From Heterostelium album PN500 (Eukaryota; Evosea; Eumycetozoa; Acytosteliales; Acytosteliaceae): DNA of 64,000 bases. Below are positions 11,029 to 25,268 of this stretch, piece after piece. The position numbers and the translations under genes were made by a program. Under the pieces are notes generated by a model. That model saw nothing but the letters and a program-made list of their open reading frames with translations, made no database searches and was not told where the DNA came from. The DNA lies in contig NW_008805086.1 of the NCBI RefSeq assembly GCF_000004825.1, positions 310,001-374,000 on the forward strand. The letters are read 5' to 3'. Within the stretch, counting starts at the first letter, position 1. Every line of letters starts with the position of its first letter.

Positions 11029-12549
11029 CTATACTCTTTTAACTAAAGTAGCATCCAATTGTTTAAGTTGTGGGAACATATTGATAAATATTCTTCTATA
11101 TTGTTGGTGTTGAGCCAATGGATTTCTCTCAAAGTATAAAACTTGAATTTGTTTGTGAATCTGTTGTTCTATGTTATCCATATCGTCGCATTCATTATCA
11201 TTACACTTTAATAATATAGTATAGATAATAATTGTCGGTCAGTCATTTATTTTAGATATAATACAACAATATTGTTGTTGTTGAGAGCTACTTACCCATA
11301 GATCTTCGAGTTGGGTCAACTTGTCGATGCCAACCAGTTTCTTAATCTTATTGGCAGAGATGTCGAGAATCTGAAGTTGTGTCAATGTTTGCAGACCATC
11401 GATATCGGTGATACCGTTGTGTGAGAGATACAGTTCAGTTAGGTTGGTCAGTCCGACAAGGCCATCACCAACTCTTGTCAGTCTATTCGATTGTATCGAC
11501 ATGATTCTCAATGGTGTCATATGTGAAATATTCTTTATCTCTGTAATCTTATTTCTACCAAGCCACAATGTTTCAATCTTTGTTAGATTATCTAAATTTT
11601 TAATTTCCTAATAATGATAATGATAATGATTATTAATTAATGTAAATAGATGATAGTAGTAGTAGTAGTAGTATTGATTAATAATAGCAATTATCTATTA
11701 CTTACTCTTAATCTATTTGAACCTAATTCAAGATTTGTTAAAGTATCTAATTGATCTAGATTGATGATCTCTGTTATCTTGTTGTTAGCAAGATAGAGAT
11801 CCTTCAACTTTGGTAGTTCTTTTGCAAAGAGATTCTCAATTCCTCTGATTTCATTGAATGATATATCAAGATATCTGTAATCGATAATAATAATAATGCA
11901 AATGCATTCATTAGTTATATATATTGCTAATATGTATATAGTAACAAACCAAATACATACGTTAAATTATGAAGATTATTCAAGTTTTTAATATTTTTTA
12001 TTCTATTGTCGTACAAGTCCAACGATTCCAATGAAACTAGAGTATCAACACCTTCGATTTCCTCTATAAGATTCTGTCTAAGGCATAGTTTCTTTTATTA
12101 TAGTTATCAATAATAACAATAGAAAAAGTTGTTAGTTAGAACATCTAATTAATTAACAAACAAACAAACAAACAACAAACATAATAGAACACTATTTTAA
12201 TTACCTTTAAACTTAATAGATGAGATATATTCTCAATCTTTTTTATTTTATCATTTGTTAAATCTATATCCTAAATGGATGTTTAATAATATTATTAATA
12301 CAAATGAATGTAAATCATCATCTAGATGATTATATTTGTACATACAGTTAATGTCTCTGGTAATGAATAACCTTGACCAATAAAGTCATGAGGTTGTCCT
12401 GTAAGATCTAATATTTCATCATGTTCTACATAGTCCAACTGTGGTACATTTGCAGATTTCTCTATCTCTGTATTATTATTGCTGTTATCATTATCATCGT
12501 GATCACTGTCAATGTTGTTGTTGTTGTTGATATCACTATTTTCCGACAT
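11029..12549 (-). CDS. sds22: SDS22, leucine-rich regulator of protein phosphatase 1
   Basis: Six exons on the minus strand: 12549-12346, 12270-12205, 12091-11961, 11874-11706, 11607-11296, 11205-11029; phases agree (352 residues). After an acidic Asn/Asp-rich N-terminus the protein is a run of SDS22-type 22-residue leucine-rich repeats, for example LCLRQNLIEEIEG, LESLDLYDNRIKNIKNL, LWLGRNKITEIKNI and LTELYLSHNGITDIDGL. It ends in the family's LRR cap, with YFERNPLAQHQQYRR and LKQLDATLVKR. SDS22 binds and matures PP1 and acts in mitotic exit. Length matches human PPP1R7 (360). The many small introns hide most of the gene in a simple ORF scan. Confidence 0.94.
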
Positions 12550-13263
12550 TTTTTTTTTATAACTATTATTCTATATGTGAACTTAAAATCATTAATTAAA
12601 AATGTCACCAATTATAATTGGGTGATAGAATCGACTTTTTTATTTAATTTTTGTTTAAAAAACAGAGCAGATTGATTGTAGTTTTATTTATTTAAAACAG
12701 TCTATTATCTACTTTCTTCTCAAATTATTAATTTATTGATCGAGTTGAACAATTATTTAAAGTTTTAAATTAAATTAATCAATTAGTTTTAAAAAAGATA
12801 GATCTGTAAACTCTGTAATTTGTTATATTTTCAACTCTTTCTAAAAATATAGATATTTATACACCTAATCTATAAATAACTGTGAGATAACAAAAATTAA
12901 CAAACTTTTCTCTATTTATTATATATTAATGTCAAATCTTATAGATTTATTTATTCTTTTTTTTTTATATTTTTTTATTTTTAAATTTTGTTTATCTTGT
13001 TTGTTGTTGGTTAGAAGGAAGAAAGAATGATAATTATTATTATAATAGTAGTAGTAATAAGAAATAAATAGTTTATAAGTTAAGTTAAGTTAGAGTGTGA
13101 AAAAAAAAAAAAAAGAAAAACAAAGATTGAACTTTGTTTTTTTGATGTAATGATATTATTGTTATATTATATATATATTATGTAATGATTGGTATAGTAT
13201 TGTGGCAAGAGCATTGTTAGTTGTGGTTAGCTATCATCGAATTGATGAGAATGTTTTTTTAAT
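12550..13263. other. Intergenic spacer SDS22-E2F
   Basis: About 700 bases of AT-rich spacer upstream of SDS22 and downstream of the E2F-like gene. It contains homopolymer A and T runs and GTA triplets near 13045-13060. No gene or structured RNA was recognised. Confidence 0.5.
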
Positions 13264-15340
13264 TCACTCATCATCATCGATGTTGCTGTTGATCAGACAA
13301 GATGATTGTCTGAGTTCATCGAGGGTTGGACTTCCTTGCCATTTGTAGTATTGAATCTTGTTCTTTGAGGCATCGTCTTTGGTAATCAGGTTGATGCTAT
13401 CCAAGATCAACGCCATATCATAGAGTCTTCTAGACTTGGCTGTTGTCAATTGAATGTTATACATCTCCTTGGCATCCTTACACGATACATTTGGCTAATA
13501 ATAACAACAACATTGATAAATTTATATTAGATTAATATAAATAGTTATCTTGATATCTTGTTACTATAATACTTACATGTAAAAAGAACTGTTTAATAAA
13601 TTGTTTATAAATATGTGATAGTTTTGGTGAGGCAATGGTAGGTGGTTGTTTGGTTGGAGTTGTTGCTGCTGCTTTAGAGGTGGTTGTAGTTGTTGATGAA
13701 TTGGATGTCTGTGAACTTTCGGTCATTTCAGAGTCATCTGAATCGGATTCATCGGAGTGATTCAATTGTTGATCTGGAGTGGTTGTAGTTGATTGTTGAT
13801 GTTGATGATGTTGTTGGTGAAGTTGTTGTGAAGATTCACGTTGTCTACATTTCTCACAGGCAAACTCGGGCTTTCCGGTGAGGTAGTTGGTGGTGCTGTG
13901 AAAGATCGCCTCGATGGCGGCTGGGATCGCGTCCAATCCGATCCAGTGGTAGGAGTTGTGTCCACGCTTATCGATGATACCGATACACTTCATCACGTGG
14001 AGGATCGAGTACATTCTGGTGAGGTCGACACCGTGCTTCATGGCAAAGAGGTCGATGTACACTTGGTTGTTACCGAGGAGTGCTGCATTGGAATACTCTT
14101 TGATGAAGAGGTCGCAGATCTCAATGAGCTTTCTTGGTTTGTTGCCACTCTTGTTGGTTCTTGATGCCGATTGAGAATTGGTGGTGGTGGTTGGTGTTGC
14201 TGCTGATATTGCAACTGTTGGTACAGACGACGATGAAGTGAGTGGTGGTGGAGTGGATGATGTTAGCTCTGGAGAGTATGAATATGGTGTTGTGGTGGCA
14301 GAGGACGATGGACAGTATTGTTTTTGATCGATGACATTATTATTGAGAAGCTTTTCTTGAGCCAACTTTTGTTGTTCAAGGAAATCGGTTGACATTGTGA
14401 ATTCTTTCTTTACTACAAGTGTTTGTTCGGTGGATTGATGGAATTGTTGTTGATGTTGATATTGGAGTTGATGTTGTGAGATTTGATAATATTGTGGTTG
14501 CTGGTTGTTTTGTAATTTGATGGTATTATTAAGATCATAGAGTGATAATGGTTGTATATATACATTGGTTGGCTGATGGTATTGTTGACATTGGTTACTA
14601 TTATCAATGGGAATCTTATTGTGAACGTTATTGAAATTAACTAGGTGTTGTTGTTGATTTTGAGAAAAGTAAGCAGCTTGTTGTGCTTTTTGGAATTCGA
14701 TTTGTTGCTCATAGTATTGGAGGTGTTGTTCGTCTATATTTGGTATTCTTTGTGGTTGTGGTGAGCCAGACTGGAAGGTTGGCACAATCGAGGAGGAGGA
14801 GGAAGTCGAGGTTATATATGGGGAGGATGTTAGTGACGATGGTACAGAGTAGGATCCAGACTCGGACAATTGTTGTTGTGGTTGTTGAATATTAATGGTT
14901 TGCGTGATTTGATTGGAGATGGATGGTTGTTGTTGTTGTGGTTGACAGCCGCTACTTTCAATGTACTCAGAGATGAATGTGGTGTCTTGCTCGTCGAGGA
15001 ACAATGTGTAGCTCGAGGAGGGTGGTGGTGACGATACCGACGATGGACTTGGATAGCCTTCCTCTGGGACGGGAGGAGATGGAATCAAGTTTTTTGTATA
15101 GTGGCTCTGGCAAAAGCTGTTGTAAACAAATGGAGAAAAGGGAGTGGAGTCGTCATCTTCGCCACTGGTGGATCCGCCCGAGTGGTTGAGCACAGCCAAC
15201 GAATTGCTGTTCTTATTCGAGTGTAGAATGTTGTAGTCCATTGCGACACCGAGTAATGGACTGTCTGGCAACTCTTGTGGATTTCCCTTGTTCACCTCAC
15301 TGGAGTGATTGATCCATTCAGAGAATAAAATATCTTCCAT
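13264..15340 (-). CDS. e2f: Atypical E2F-like transcription factor with two winged-helix domains
   Basis: Two exons: 15340-13577 and 13494-13264, phase 0 (664 residues). The ATG at 15340 (MEDILFSEW) is chosen because the longer frame upstream has only a TTG. Residues about 1-390 are Gln/Ser/Pro-rich. The first E2F-type winged helix lies at about 400-467 (KLIEICDLFIKEY, VDLTRMYSILHVMKCIGII, NSYHWIGLD). A second lies at about 575-643 and is split by the intron (SHIYKQFIKQFFLH, then KSRRLYDMALILDSINLI and YYKWQGSP). Two tandem DNA-binding domains and no visible DP-dimer coiled coil match the E2F7/E2F8/DEL class, which binds DNA without DP and usually represses cell-cycle genes. The first recognition helix (LTRMYSILHVM) departs from the RRRIYD consensus. 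Confidence 0.82.
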
Positions 15341-17529
15341 TGTTGATGTTGTTGTTGTTGTAATAAGCAATACAAGTCAAAAAAGACAAAAAACGAAAAG
15401 AATTTAGGAGTTGTGTGACTTTTAAGTTATAAATAAAGGTAATAATAAATAAGATATATAATGGATTTTTGTTTGGTTATTGGTTTGTTTGGTTTTAAAA
15501 AAACAAAACTTTTGTGGAAGTTGGGATAAGTATGGAAACTTGTGATATATAAAATATTAAAACTCTTGAAGATAAGATGGAAGATAGACAAGATATAAGT
15601 AAGTAATGGAGGTGGAGGAGGGTGTGAGTGAGTGAGTGAGAAAATAGATGAATCAAACACAAATAAACATTACACTCTTTAAAGTTCAATAAAAAGCTAT
15701 CGGTATCAATTGATTGATGATAGTAATATAGGTATTGATATATATATATATATAAAGATATATATATTTTATATTGGTATTACAATACACACTTCACTTT
15801 TTTTTTTCCAAATCCAAACTGCTAAAACGAAACAAAACACAACACAATGTGTCACAATATTATATATAAGTAAATTATGTGGAATGAATGTTTTTTATTT
15901 ATTTATATGTATGCTTTATGTTATGTATGTTTGGTAGGTATGATTGATTGATTGATTTTGGTTTTTGATAGGTATGTTGGTTGTTGCAAGTTTAGATAGG
16001 GAGTTTGAGTTGGTGTTTGGAGGTAGCAGGTAGATTTATACAAGATAATATTTTTTAAGTGTTTGTTTGTTTGTTGGTTGTGTGATTGATTGATTGTTGT
16101 ATGTATGTAAATATTAAAAGAGAAAGAGAGAGAGAAGTGGAGTTATTTATTAAAGAAGTGAAGTTTTTATAAATGAAGTGGTATTAATGGTGGGAAAGCA
16201 TCCTGTGATCGCCTTTTATTACCTTGGCACAGTCACCACTATTAACACCTACTTCTAATTAATTCTACCACAATTATCATATTGTCAGTGTAAAATAATT
16301 ATAGGTGATGTTAATGATGATGGTGATCAACAAACACACACACACCACACACTCATCTAAGATGAAATTATTTACTAAGCTTTTTATTTTTTTAAACACC
16401 CCATCCCTATTTTGGGTGTTCATCAATTTTTAGAGTATTTTAATTTTACCATTATTGCCATGAAAGGAAATTTGGGGTGTTTTAAATATAATCATAAATT
16501 ATGCTAATGGGGAGGAAGATAATAAATTAAAAAAAAAAAAAAAAACATATTTATGAAAATAAATGAAAAAAAAAAAGGAAGCTCAATTCATTTTCATTTT
16601 TTAAAGTGAATTCCCAATGATTTACAAAAGGAATGAAAAAATACTTTCTTTTTTTTTTTTTTTTGATCACCCCTCCACACACTCCCATATAATGATCAAT
16701 TTGATTTTATAAATTGAGAGTGTGTTGTTTGTTTGGCTTTTTTACACTAATGATTTTTTTTCTTTGCTTCCACTTAAGTCACAAAGATGTGAGATTGACT
16801 TCTCACACACATTCACACAACAAACTATTTAATTAGTCTTTATAAATTTGCTTGGTAGTTTATTGTTAGAGAGAATTAAGTTTTTTTTGGTTATCGAATT
16901 GCAATTCGTTGTCGTTGTGTACATGTGCCAACTTTTCAAATTACAACATGTAGAAAATTTTCAGTGATCAAAAAAAAAAAACAAAAAAAGTTGTACTCAT
17001 CCACAAACTGATATCCCAGAGCACCCAAAAAAATAAATAATCAAATCAAATGTTGTTGTTATTGTTATTGTATTTTTTCATCATTTATCATGACCGATAG
17101 TTTTTTGTTTGACAGTTAGTATTCAAACTCTGTGAGTGGGTGTGCAGTTGTGTTGTTCTTCATTTTCTTATGGTCACACTTTTAAAAAAGTGCTACGGTT
17201 TTTTTTTGGTATGATAGGAGTACTACTACAACGACAAACACGATTCATTCACAATACTCCAAAGCGATTGCTTTTTATTGATTATTGCTCTTCCAACCAT
17301 CACAAAACATCAATATCAACAACAAAAACTCAATTCACTTCAGTTCAGCTTTGTAGTATTAGAGAAAGAATTAACTGAGAGAGATATACAGATATGAGAA
17401 CTCATAATTTAGAAATACTTTAGATATTAGATTTTGGAGTGTTTTACATAGAGAGTAAGATAGATTCATATTTATTGAGTTTTTGGATGAATTTTCTAAT
17501 GGGTCAAGTTTCTCAAATTAATGTTGATG
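15341..17529. other. Intergenic region upstream of E2F
   Basis: About 2.2 kb of AT-rich DNA between the E2F 5' end and the COG1 3' end. It has TA and GTGA microsatellites, poly-A and poly-T runs, and one imperfect inverted repeat: 16391-16403 (TTTAAACACCCCA) against 16473-16486 (TGGGGTGTTTTAAA). No protein or RNA gene can be supported. Confidence 0.5.
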
Positions 17530-20500
17530 TTATTGTTGTTGATGTTTTCCAATGTTTGTTAATACAGATGGAATGTTTTGTTGAATCTTCTTACTCATCT
17601 GTTCCATCAATGAGTAGGTTTTCGATCCAGCAGTATTACTGGATACAACGGGTGATTGGGTATTAGATAGCGGTCTATTGGCATTGGGTGAAGTGATTGA
17701 TGGCGAATTCTGTTGTTGCTTCTTCGATTGAGAGACACCAACCAGGTTGGGCGTGCCACCAGAGGGAGAGAGCGCAGACGCAGCAACAGCCTGCTGTACA
17801 ATAGGAATAGACTCCACTGAGAACATTTGAAACTTTACGGTCGATTTAGCAAGCGGCATTATATTGGGAGATTCTGTGTTGACCACCCCATTCGAGGCTT
17901 TGACAGCCGCGTTGGACTTATACCTAATAAAGTAAAATCAAAAGGATTAGAAAGAGCCCGGGTGCGACGCCAGATCAATGGGATATGTGGGTTGGGCTTT
18001 GAAGCTTTATGAGTAAGTGCATGTGTGTGTGTGTAGTTTGTTTGAATCGTGGTATTAATAAACAACAAAAACAAATTTAGAGTTTTGGTGCATTTAAATT
18101 TAACCGTTTTCCAAATATAAACGTTTATATTTGGACTGTGCCCGAAAAACCAAATTATCATTATTATTTTTGCAGCAAACAATAAATGTGTGGTGGTGTG
18201 GTGAGCTTTTCAAAGTACTTAATCTTCACAACAATCTGAGATATATATATTCTTTTTTTTTTTTTTTTTACAAGCAAAATTCACAAAGAACACAAAAATG
18301 AACTTTAAAAGAATGTGGTATGATTATGTGTGTGTGTTTGTTGTGAAATATCTTTTTGATTGTGTGACACATCTCCATCTCTAGATATATTATAACATAG
18401 ATATATTTAATGATTCCAAACTATTATTATAATAATAATCATAAAATTGATTGAATCACTTTAATTGGTTGATTAATTGATTGATTGATAATGGTAGTGT
18501 TTATGTTTATGTTAAGGTGGTTCGATAGATAGGTGGGTGAATTTAAATAATGAATAATGAAATTTTGAATAGTATTGCTAATTTGTTAAGAATGCCTTAG
18601 AGGTGGTTCTACTTACGAATTATCACTCTTGATTATTGACCTATGCACCTTGGTGAAACCACCAAACAATGTTGTTGTTTTGTTATAAGATGTTTCCACA
18701 AACTTATTTACATATTCTTTATATAATATAAGATCAATTGGATCGATCTTTTTTAATGATAATAATAATATTGTATTCATTATTATAATGGTTAGTTAAT
18801 ATACGTTTATCTTTTCTATATCTCTCTTTCATATAATATTACCTTTTCTTCGAGTAAATTTATAACATCTGACATTGTTTTCATTTCTGGTTCTGTTGTT
18901 GTTGTTGTCGTTGTTGGTGTGGTTGTCGATGCTGGTGAAGTAAGTGTTGGTACACTAGCACCTGTCGTTGTTGCAATATTATTATAATAATATGATTTTG
19001 AAGTATTGAATGTGTTATCTTTAATTGGCTGTAGTTTCTTATTGCCAAAGAGTACAACATTGAGATACTTCATATCCAAATATAGTTGAAGATAACCTTC
19101 TTTACATATTGTAATAAAGTTTGATGCTTTCTCACTCAGAAAACTATTGATAATCTTATAGATCTTATTTGCCAATGATATAGATAGATATCTTTGTATA
19201 TTCTATTTAAATGTTAAAATTAATGATTGATATTAATATTAATGTTTGATATTTGTACAAATAAATGAATATACCTTATCAAGAGTATTAAAACTAATCT
19301 TATTAGTCTCTAATGAGAGTTCAAAGAGTAAAGATAGTATAAAATGTGATGGTTGATATGGCATGTAAATTTGTGTTCTACCAGTACTGTTGTTATCATC
19401 TTGAATCAAATGTTCTAAAATAAATAAATAAATAAAAATTAGTTATAGTTTATAATTGTAATAATAATACTTTTACATACTCTCCCATGATCTTGTTAAT
19501 TGTTGTGAGTTATCCCATGATTCATTGTTTAATCTTTGTTGTAATGATGTACAGTGTGTTGGTAATATCGATTCTATCCATACAATGAATCCAATATAAT
19601 ATACTTCTTTAAGATAATCAACTACTTTGTTTGTTAATGATTCAATATTATTATTATTATTATTATTGTTATTAAAATTTGGTGATAATGATGATGTTGT
19701 TGTTGTTGTTAATCTATTTGTAATAGAGGATGGTGATGTATTTGTATTTGTTGATGGTACTAAGAATTGATTAGGATTCACTAGTATATGCTTATAGAAT
19801 AATTTCGATAGTTTTGATATGAATAGTAATTCTTGTAATGCTGACGATGATGTTTTGTTACCATTATTAATATTATTATTACTATTATTATTATTGTTAT
19901 TGTTATTTATATTATTTTGATACAATGATTTAATTGATCGTTGATTGTTTTGACAGAATAACCGAATGGAATTGTAGAATGATTTTCTCATAAACTCTCT
20001 TAGTTCGTTCTCTTTCATCTCGTAACGCTCTACTATCGATTTGGCATGAGATTGTTGTTGTTTCTTTGAGAGTATCTTACTACTGTTGGTGGGTGATGTC
20101 AGTGTAGTGACACCACCAACCGACGACGACGACGAGTTACCGCTTGACGACACTGTCACTAGTTCCTTGTCGGCGGGGAACAAGTTGAGAAAGTCACCGA
20201 TACAACTGGTATAGAGCTGTGAGAGATGCGAAAGGAATGCTTCGGCAACCGGTGTGATTCCATTGGTTTTGTTCTTTATCGATTTTACGGGATCGTCGTG
20301 ATACGACCAGAGATACTCTGAGTAGTCTTTGTCTTCCTGCTGCATCGCCGACAGCCGACTGGCGAGTAAACTGGTCAGGTTGATATTGTTAAAGGTCGAC
20401 TCTATGATGGTTTCGGCGCGGAGCAAGAACAGCTCTTCAAACATGTCGATGAGCATCGTGTAGCAGTCGGCACGGTTGGTGACGCGATGCAGTAGCGACA

Positions 20501-21916
20501 CCCAGCTGCAACTGCTGGTCGGCGACAGCTGCTCGACCGGCAGCTTAAACTTGGCAAGCTCGTCAAACACCTCGGAGCGAAGCAGCGACAATTCCTTTGC
20601 CGACTTCACCTGACTAAAGAGCTGTGACGACAATTGCTTGATCTTGGCAACGACCAGCTCGATCCACTCGACAGACTTTTGATGGATATAGTCCAACGAG
20701 AGAGTGTGTTTCTTTGTAAAGTCACTCTGCCAACTACCGTCGTTCTCCCATTGACTCGATCGTTCACATCCTTTCTCCACTTGATCCAAGAATACCAATA
20801 CATCGTTGATATAGGGTGTACTCCAAGTAAATGAAATCTCCAACAACGAAGACGTAAACGACAGCTTTGGGTTGCCACTGTTAGCATTGCCGTCATCTTC
20901 CATTGACAAGCTACCAGGGTAGAACATCAAATACAAATACAATATCGTTGTCTTGATCGACTCCAACGCTTTATGTATACTTAACTTTGTTGGATACTCT
21001 AGTTTGATGGCACGATCCAACTGATTGACGAGCTGTGACAATCTAATATGTAGAAACTCATTCATCGTTTGATTGATAGTATAGTTATCAAAGAGAATCA
21101 ATGTGGAAAGTGCTCCTATATATTGTTCAATTGATATGTTGCTGCTGTTACTGTTGTTGTTGTTGTTGCTGTTGCTAGTGTTGTTATTGCTTGTATTATG
21201 TTGTTTCTTAAGAAAGTCACGTGCACTTTGAATTGTTTTCGATGGGAATTGCTCTATGGTTTGCCAGTGATTGTAGACGATTGGCAGTCGTTCGATGACT
21301 AGCTGGCCACTGGTGGTGAGCTGCGAGTAGATGTATTTCGCTTTGAGGAACTGTACTTCAGCCTCAAAGAATTCGTTCTGATCGATGGCACGCCATATTC
21401 TCTCACTGATCTCAATGAGGAACTTGGCATACTTTGAAATGATCGCTATATTAAGATTGCCAGATTCCATCGACGACGACGAGGTTGTTGTCGATGTCGA
21501 TGATTCCAGCATGACCTGATTGTTCCGTAGACGTCGCTCACTGAATGACTTTAGCCCCGATTGCATCTGTTTTATATTATCTTGTATTGATTGACATGAT
21601 TTTTTCATCTTTACAATTGAATCTGATCCTTCTACTAAATCTCTATATTTATTACTATAATATTTATATATATAATTAAATAATATTCATTAGTAATTGA
21701 TTAGATTATATTATTTTAGATCTAGTTACCCTATTAATCTTCTAAGTTGTCTTTTCTTTTCTTCGATTTCATATCTTGTATTTGATTCTATTGTTTTCAT
21801 TTGATCAGGCATGTTTCTCTCAAACATCTGTACCACTTCATTATCATATTGTTTGATTAATGATGGTGGAATTAAAGATAATAAACTACTTCCACTACTA
21901 CTACTACTAGTAGTCA

Positions 21917-21948
<32 letters not shown>

Positions 21949-22064
21949 GTAAAAGAGGATGAAGATGAGCTTGCTAATTGATTTAATGCATTGTATGAAT
22001 TTGAATGTGGTAGACTACTACCATTGTTGTTATTATTATTATTATAATTATTATAATTTGACAT
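17530..22064 (-). CDS. cog1: Conserved oligomeric Golgi complex subunit 1 (COG1)
   Basis: Six exons on the minus strand with matching phases: 22064-21730, 21654-19481, 19414-19275, 19202-18843, 18747-18617, 17923-17530 (1177 residues). The N-terminus is Asn-rich, then the COG1 helical start: RYEIEEKKRQLRRLIGNKYR, then DLVEGSDSIVKMKKSCQ. The middle carries YAKFLIEISERIWRAIDQNE and an Asn/Ser-rich insert. Late landmarks are LQLYLDMKYLNVVLFG, IDPIDL (exon 5) and NIMPLAKSTVKFQMFSVES (exon 6), each lining up with the human COG1 C-terminus. COG1 belongs to lobe A of the octameric COG tether for retrograde vesicles at the Golgi. Exon 6 is separated by a 693-base intron, long for this genome. Confidence 0.9.
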
Positions 22065-22307
22065 ATTTTTAATTATTTAATTGACATCATAGATTATAAT
22101 AATAATATATGATCATTAAATAATTAGATATTATTAAAGGAAAAAGCAATGTAAGTCAAGTCAATAATAAACTTGAACTACACAAATTTTTTTGAAATTA
22201 ACAATTTATTTTTAATTTTTAATTTTTAATTTTTTGTTATTGTCAATTTTGTGGTTAGCTTTTGCTTTGTTTGCTTTGTTGCTTTGTTGGTATGATGTTG
22301 TATTTGA

Positions 22308-23498
22308 TTATGGCTTGTATCCAGTGGCAATAATAGAGTCAGTATCCATTGAGAAGAAAGAATGTAATAAACGATAGTCATATCTTGAACAAAGATCATT
22401 TTCTGTGTTATTCTCGACTTTGTCAGTAAATCCACAATCTTTGATGTAGTCACATGGTGTGTCAGTGGTTGATTTGTACTCGTCCTGCAAGGGCGATGGT
22501 ACCATTGTTGAAAATATCTTTCTAAAGAATCCTTGATTTCCAATGGATTGAATGACCATCGATGATCCACTGGCAGAGACCGACGATATCGCTTGACACA
22601 ACACGGCGACATCCTCTTTTGGCAAGTAGTTGACAAGACCTTCCAAAATCCAGACTGTTTTTTTGGTTCTATCGAATCCAGTTTCTTCAAGACTTGAAAT
22701 CCATTGTTTGGTTTCCAAGACATTGCTTGTGACACGGTGGAGTTTTGCTTTGGAGATAGGTGGAATCACTTTGACCGCTTCGTTCAAAACCATCTCTTTG
22801 AATTGGAAAGTCTGTGGGAAATCAACTTCCCAAACGGTTGAACCTTCTGCAAATGGCATTCTTAGAGCACGTGTATCAAGACCTGCTCCCAATATCACAT
22901 ATTGTAGGATCGAAGGATCTTTCATGTTGTTCAGAATAAAGTCATCAATGAATTTATTTCTGACGCCAAGTCTTAATTCCATTGAATCCATAAAGATAAT
23001 GCTTAGTGATTGAATTGGTGTACAATTATCAATCAAGTGTTTCTTTAGTTCTTCAACAGTTTTACAATCCAAACCTTTCCTTGCAGCAATAGTTTTCATA
23101 ATATGATTTCTAACATATTGTATTGGAATCATATTTAAATAAGTTTCCGCTATATCCAAGAGAATTTCAGTTGATTCTTTGGTACAACAAAAGAAATAAG
23201 CATATCTAAATAATATTATTAAGATTATTAATCTCTATTTTATCTTTTTTTTTTATTATCATTTTTATTATTAAACTCACGGGTCATAAGTTGCAATTTT
23301 ATCATTTACCACATTTGAAGACCATGGTTCTTTCTTGTAGACATTCTCATAGTATGGAATCAATGATTCGTCGAGCTTCTCAGAGATCTTCAATTGTTCT
23401 TTAATGAAAGAATTGGTTGCCAAAGTTCTACCACCTGCAATCAATACTGATGTTCTTGCAACTCCTGCTGTAATACTTGGTTTATTATTTTCTTCCAT
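22308..23498 (-). CDS. Putative SAM-dependent methyltransferase, TIGR00027/LCM type (copy A)
   Basis: Two exons: 23498-23281 and 23205-22308 (371 residues). The N-terminus ARTSVLIAGGRTLATNSF and the core YVILGAGLDTRALRMPF, with acidic VWEVDFP after it, form the SAM-binding signature of the leucine carboxyl methyltransferase (LCM, PF04072) superfamily, TIGR00027 subgroup. The substrate is unknown in this subgroup. A later conserved block is VWILEGLVNYLPKEDVAVL. It is first in a tandem of three with the same intron position and phase. All family residues that can be judged are present. Confidence 0.85.
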
Positions 23499-24084
23499 TT
23501 TAAATATTTTACAAATTTATAGAAAAAGAAATTTTTAAAAAAATAATTAGTTTGTACTTGTTTAATTTAATTTATAGAGTGTTTTTAAAATTGTTAAAAA
23601 TTAAATGGATTTTCACTTAATTAACTTACAGTAACACATTTTGGAAGATATGAAGGGGGAATTAAAACCCCTAAAAAGAAAAAAACAATTGTATTCATAT
23701 TAAAATCAAGTGATAAAATGTTAAAAAAAGGAAATTAATAAAGTAAATCATAATATATATATATATATATATATATACTACTCCTAAAATTGAATCGGCA
23801 ACATAATTTGAATTATGTAAAGATTGTTATTCATGAATAAGGCATAGTAGGATTTTTCAAAAAAAAATAAATTGATCTCGATTTGTTTTAGTCGAGACGG
23901 AGATTTTAAAATAATCTTTTCTTTTAATAATATTTTATTTTATATTTATTTGTAAAAGATTAAAATGATTTATTAATTTTGGATAACCCAAAAAAATGAA
24001 TAATTTATTTATTTTTTAAAAACATAGTTATTAAAAGTAAATTAAAAAAATTCAATTAGAACAAGATCTTTAATAGGAATTTGA
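23499..24084. other. Spacer between methyltransferase copies A and B
   Basis: AT-rich intergenic DNA with a (TA)n microsatellite at about 23754-23777 and poly-A/T runs. Nothing else was recognised. Confidence 0.5.
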
Positions 24085-25268
24085 TTATGGTTTGAATCCA
24101 ATACCAATGACAGAATCACTATCCATAGATGTGAAAGAACGAGCGAATTCAAAGTGATATCTTTTGCATAAATCATTTTCAGTAAGATTTTCAATTTTGT
24201 TGGTAAATCCACATTTACTAATATAATTACATGGTTTGTCAGATTCTGATTTGAATTCATCTCTCAAAGGTGTTGGCACCAATGACGACATTATTTTGCT
24301 CATGAATCCTTGTTTACCCAAAGTTTGAATAACCATAGATGATCCACTTGCTGAAATCATTGATATCTCTTGACACAACATAGCGATCTCTTCGTCAGTC
24401 AAATACATGACAAGACCTTCCAAAAGCCAAACGGTAGGTTTAGTTTTGTCGAATCCAGTTTCTTCGAAACTAGAAATCCATTGTTTGGTTTCCAAGACAT
24501 TGCTTCCTACACGATGAAGCTTTGCTTTGGAAATTGGTGGAATCACTTTGACCGCTTCATTCAGAACCATCTCTTTGAATTGGAAAGTGTGTGGGAAATC
24601 AACTTCCCAAACGGTTGAACCTTCTGCAAATGGCATTCTTAGAGCACGTGTATCAAGACCTGCTCCCAAGATTACATATTGTTGAGTTGAAGTGTCTTTA
24701 ATATTTTTCATAAAAAAGTCATCAATTAAAATATTTCTGAGAGCGATTCTGATAGTCAATGAATCCATATACACTATACTATAAGTTTGGATTGGTGTGC
24801 ATTGTTCAATACAATATTTCATTGACTCTTCAATAGTTGAGAACTCTAAACCTTTCTTTGAGAACAAATATTTTACCAACTTATTTCTTGCAAATTTAGT
24901 GGGAATCATGTTTAAGAATTCTTCGGTCTGGTCCAAGAGAAATTCAGTTGATTCTTTTGTACAACAAAAGAAATAGGCATACCTATTTTGTTATTAAATA
25001 AAAGTTTTTTATTAGTTTCTTTTATAATATTTTTTTGGATTTATACTTACGGGTCAAAACTTGCAATTTTCTCAGTGATAACATTTGAGTAAAAAGGTTC
25101 TTTCTTGTAGACATTCTCATAGTATGGAATCAATGATTCGTCGAGCTTCTCAGAGATCTTCAATTGTTCGTTTATGAATGAATTGGTTACCAAAGCTCTA
25201 CCACCTGCAATCAATACCGATGTTCTTGCAACACCTGCTGGAATATTTGGTTTAATATTTTCCTCCAT
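24085..25268 (-). CDS. Putative SAM-dependent methyltransferase, TIGR00027/LCM type (copy B)
   Basis: Two exons: 25268-25051 and 24982-24085 (371 residues, same length as A). It shares ARTSVLIAGGRALVTNSF, YVILGAGLDTRALRMPF and VWLLEGLVMYLTDEEIAML. Exon 1 and the SAM-binding block are nearly identical in DNA to the neighbours, whereas the stretch from about residue 85 to 150 is strongly diverged (NMIPTKFARNKLVKYLFSKK). Substrate is unknown; the variable N-terminal helices are the likely specificity region by analogy with the LCM fold. Confidence 0.85.
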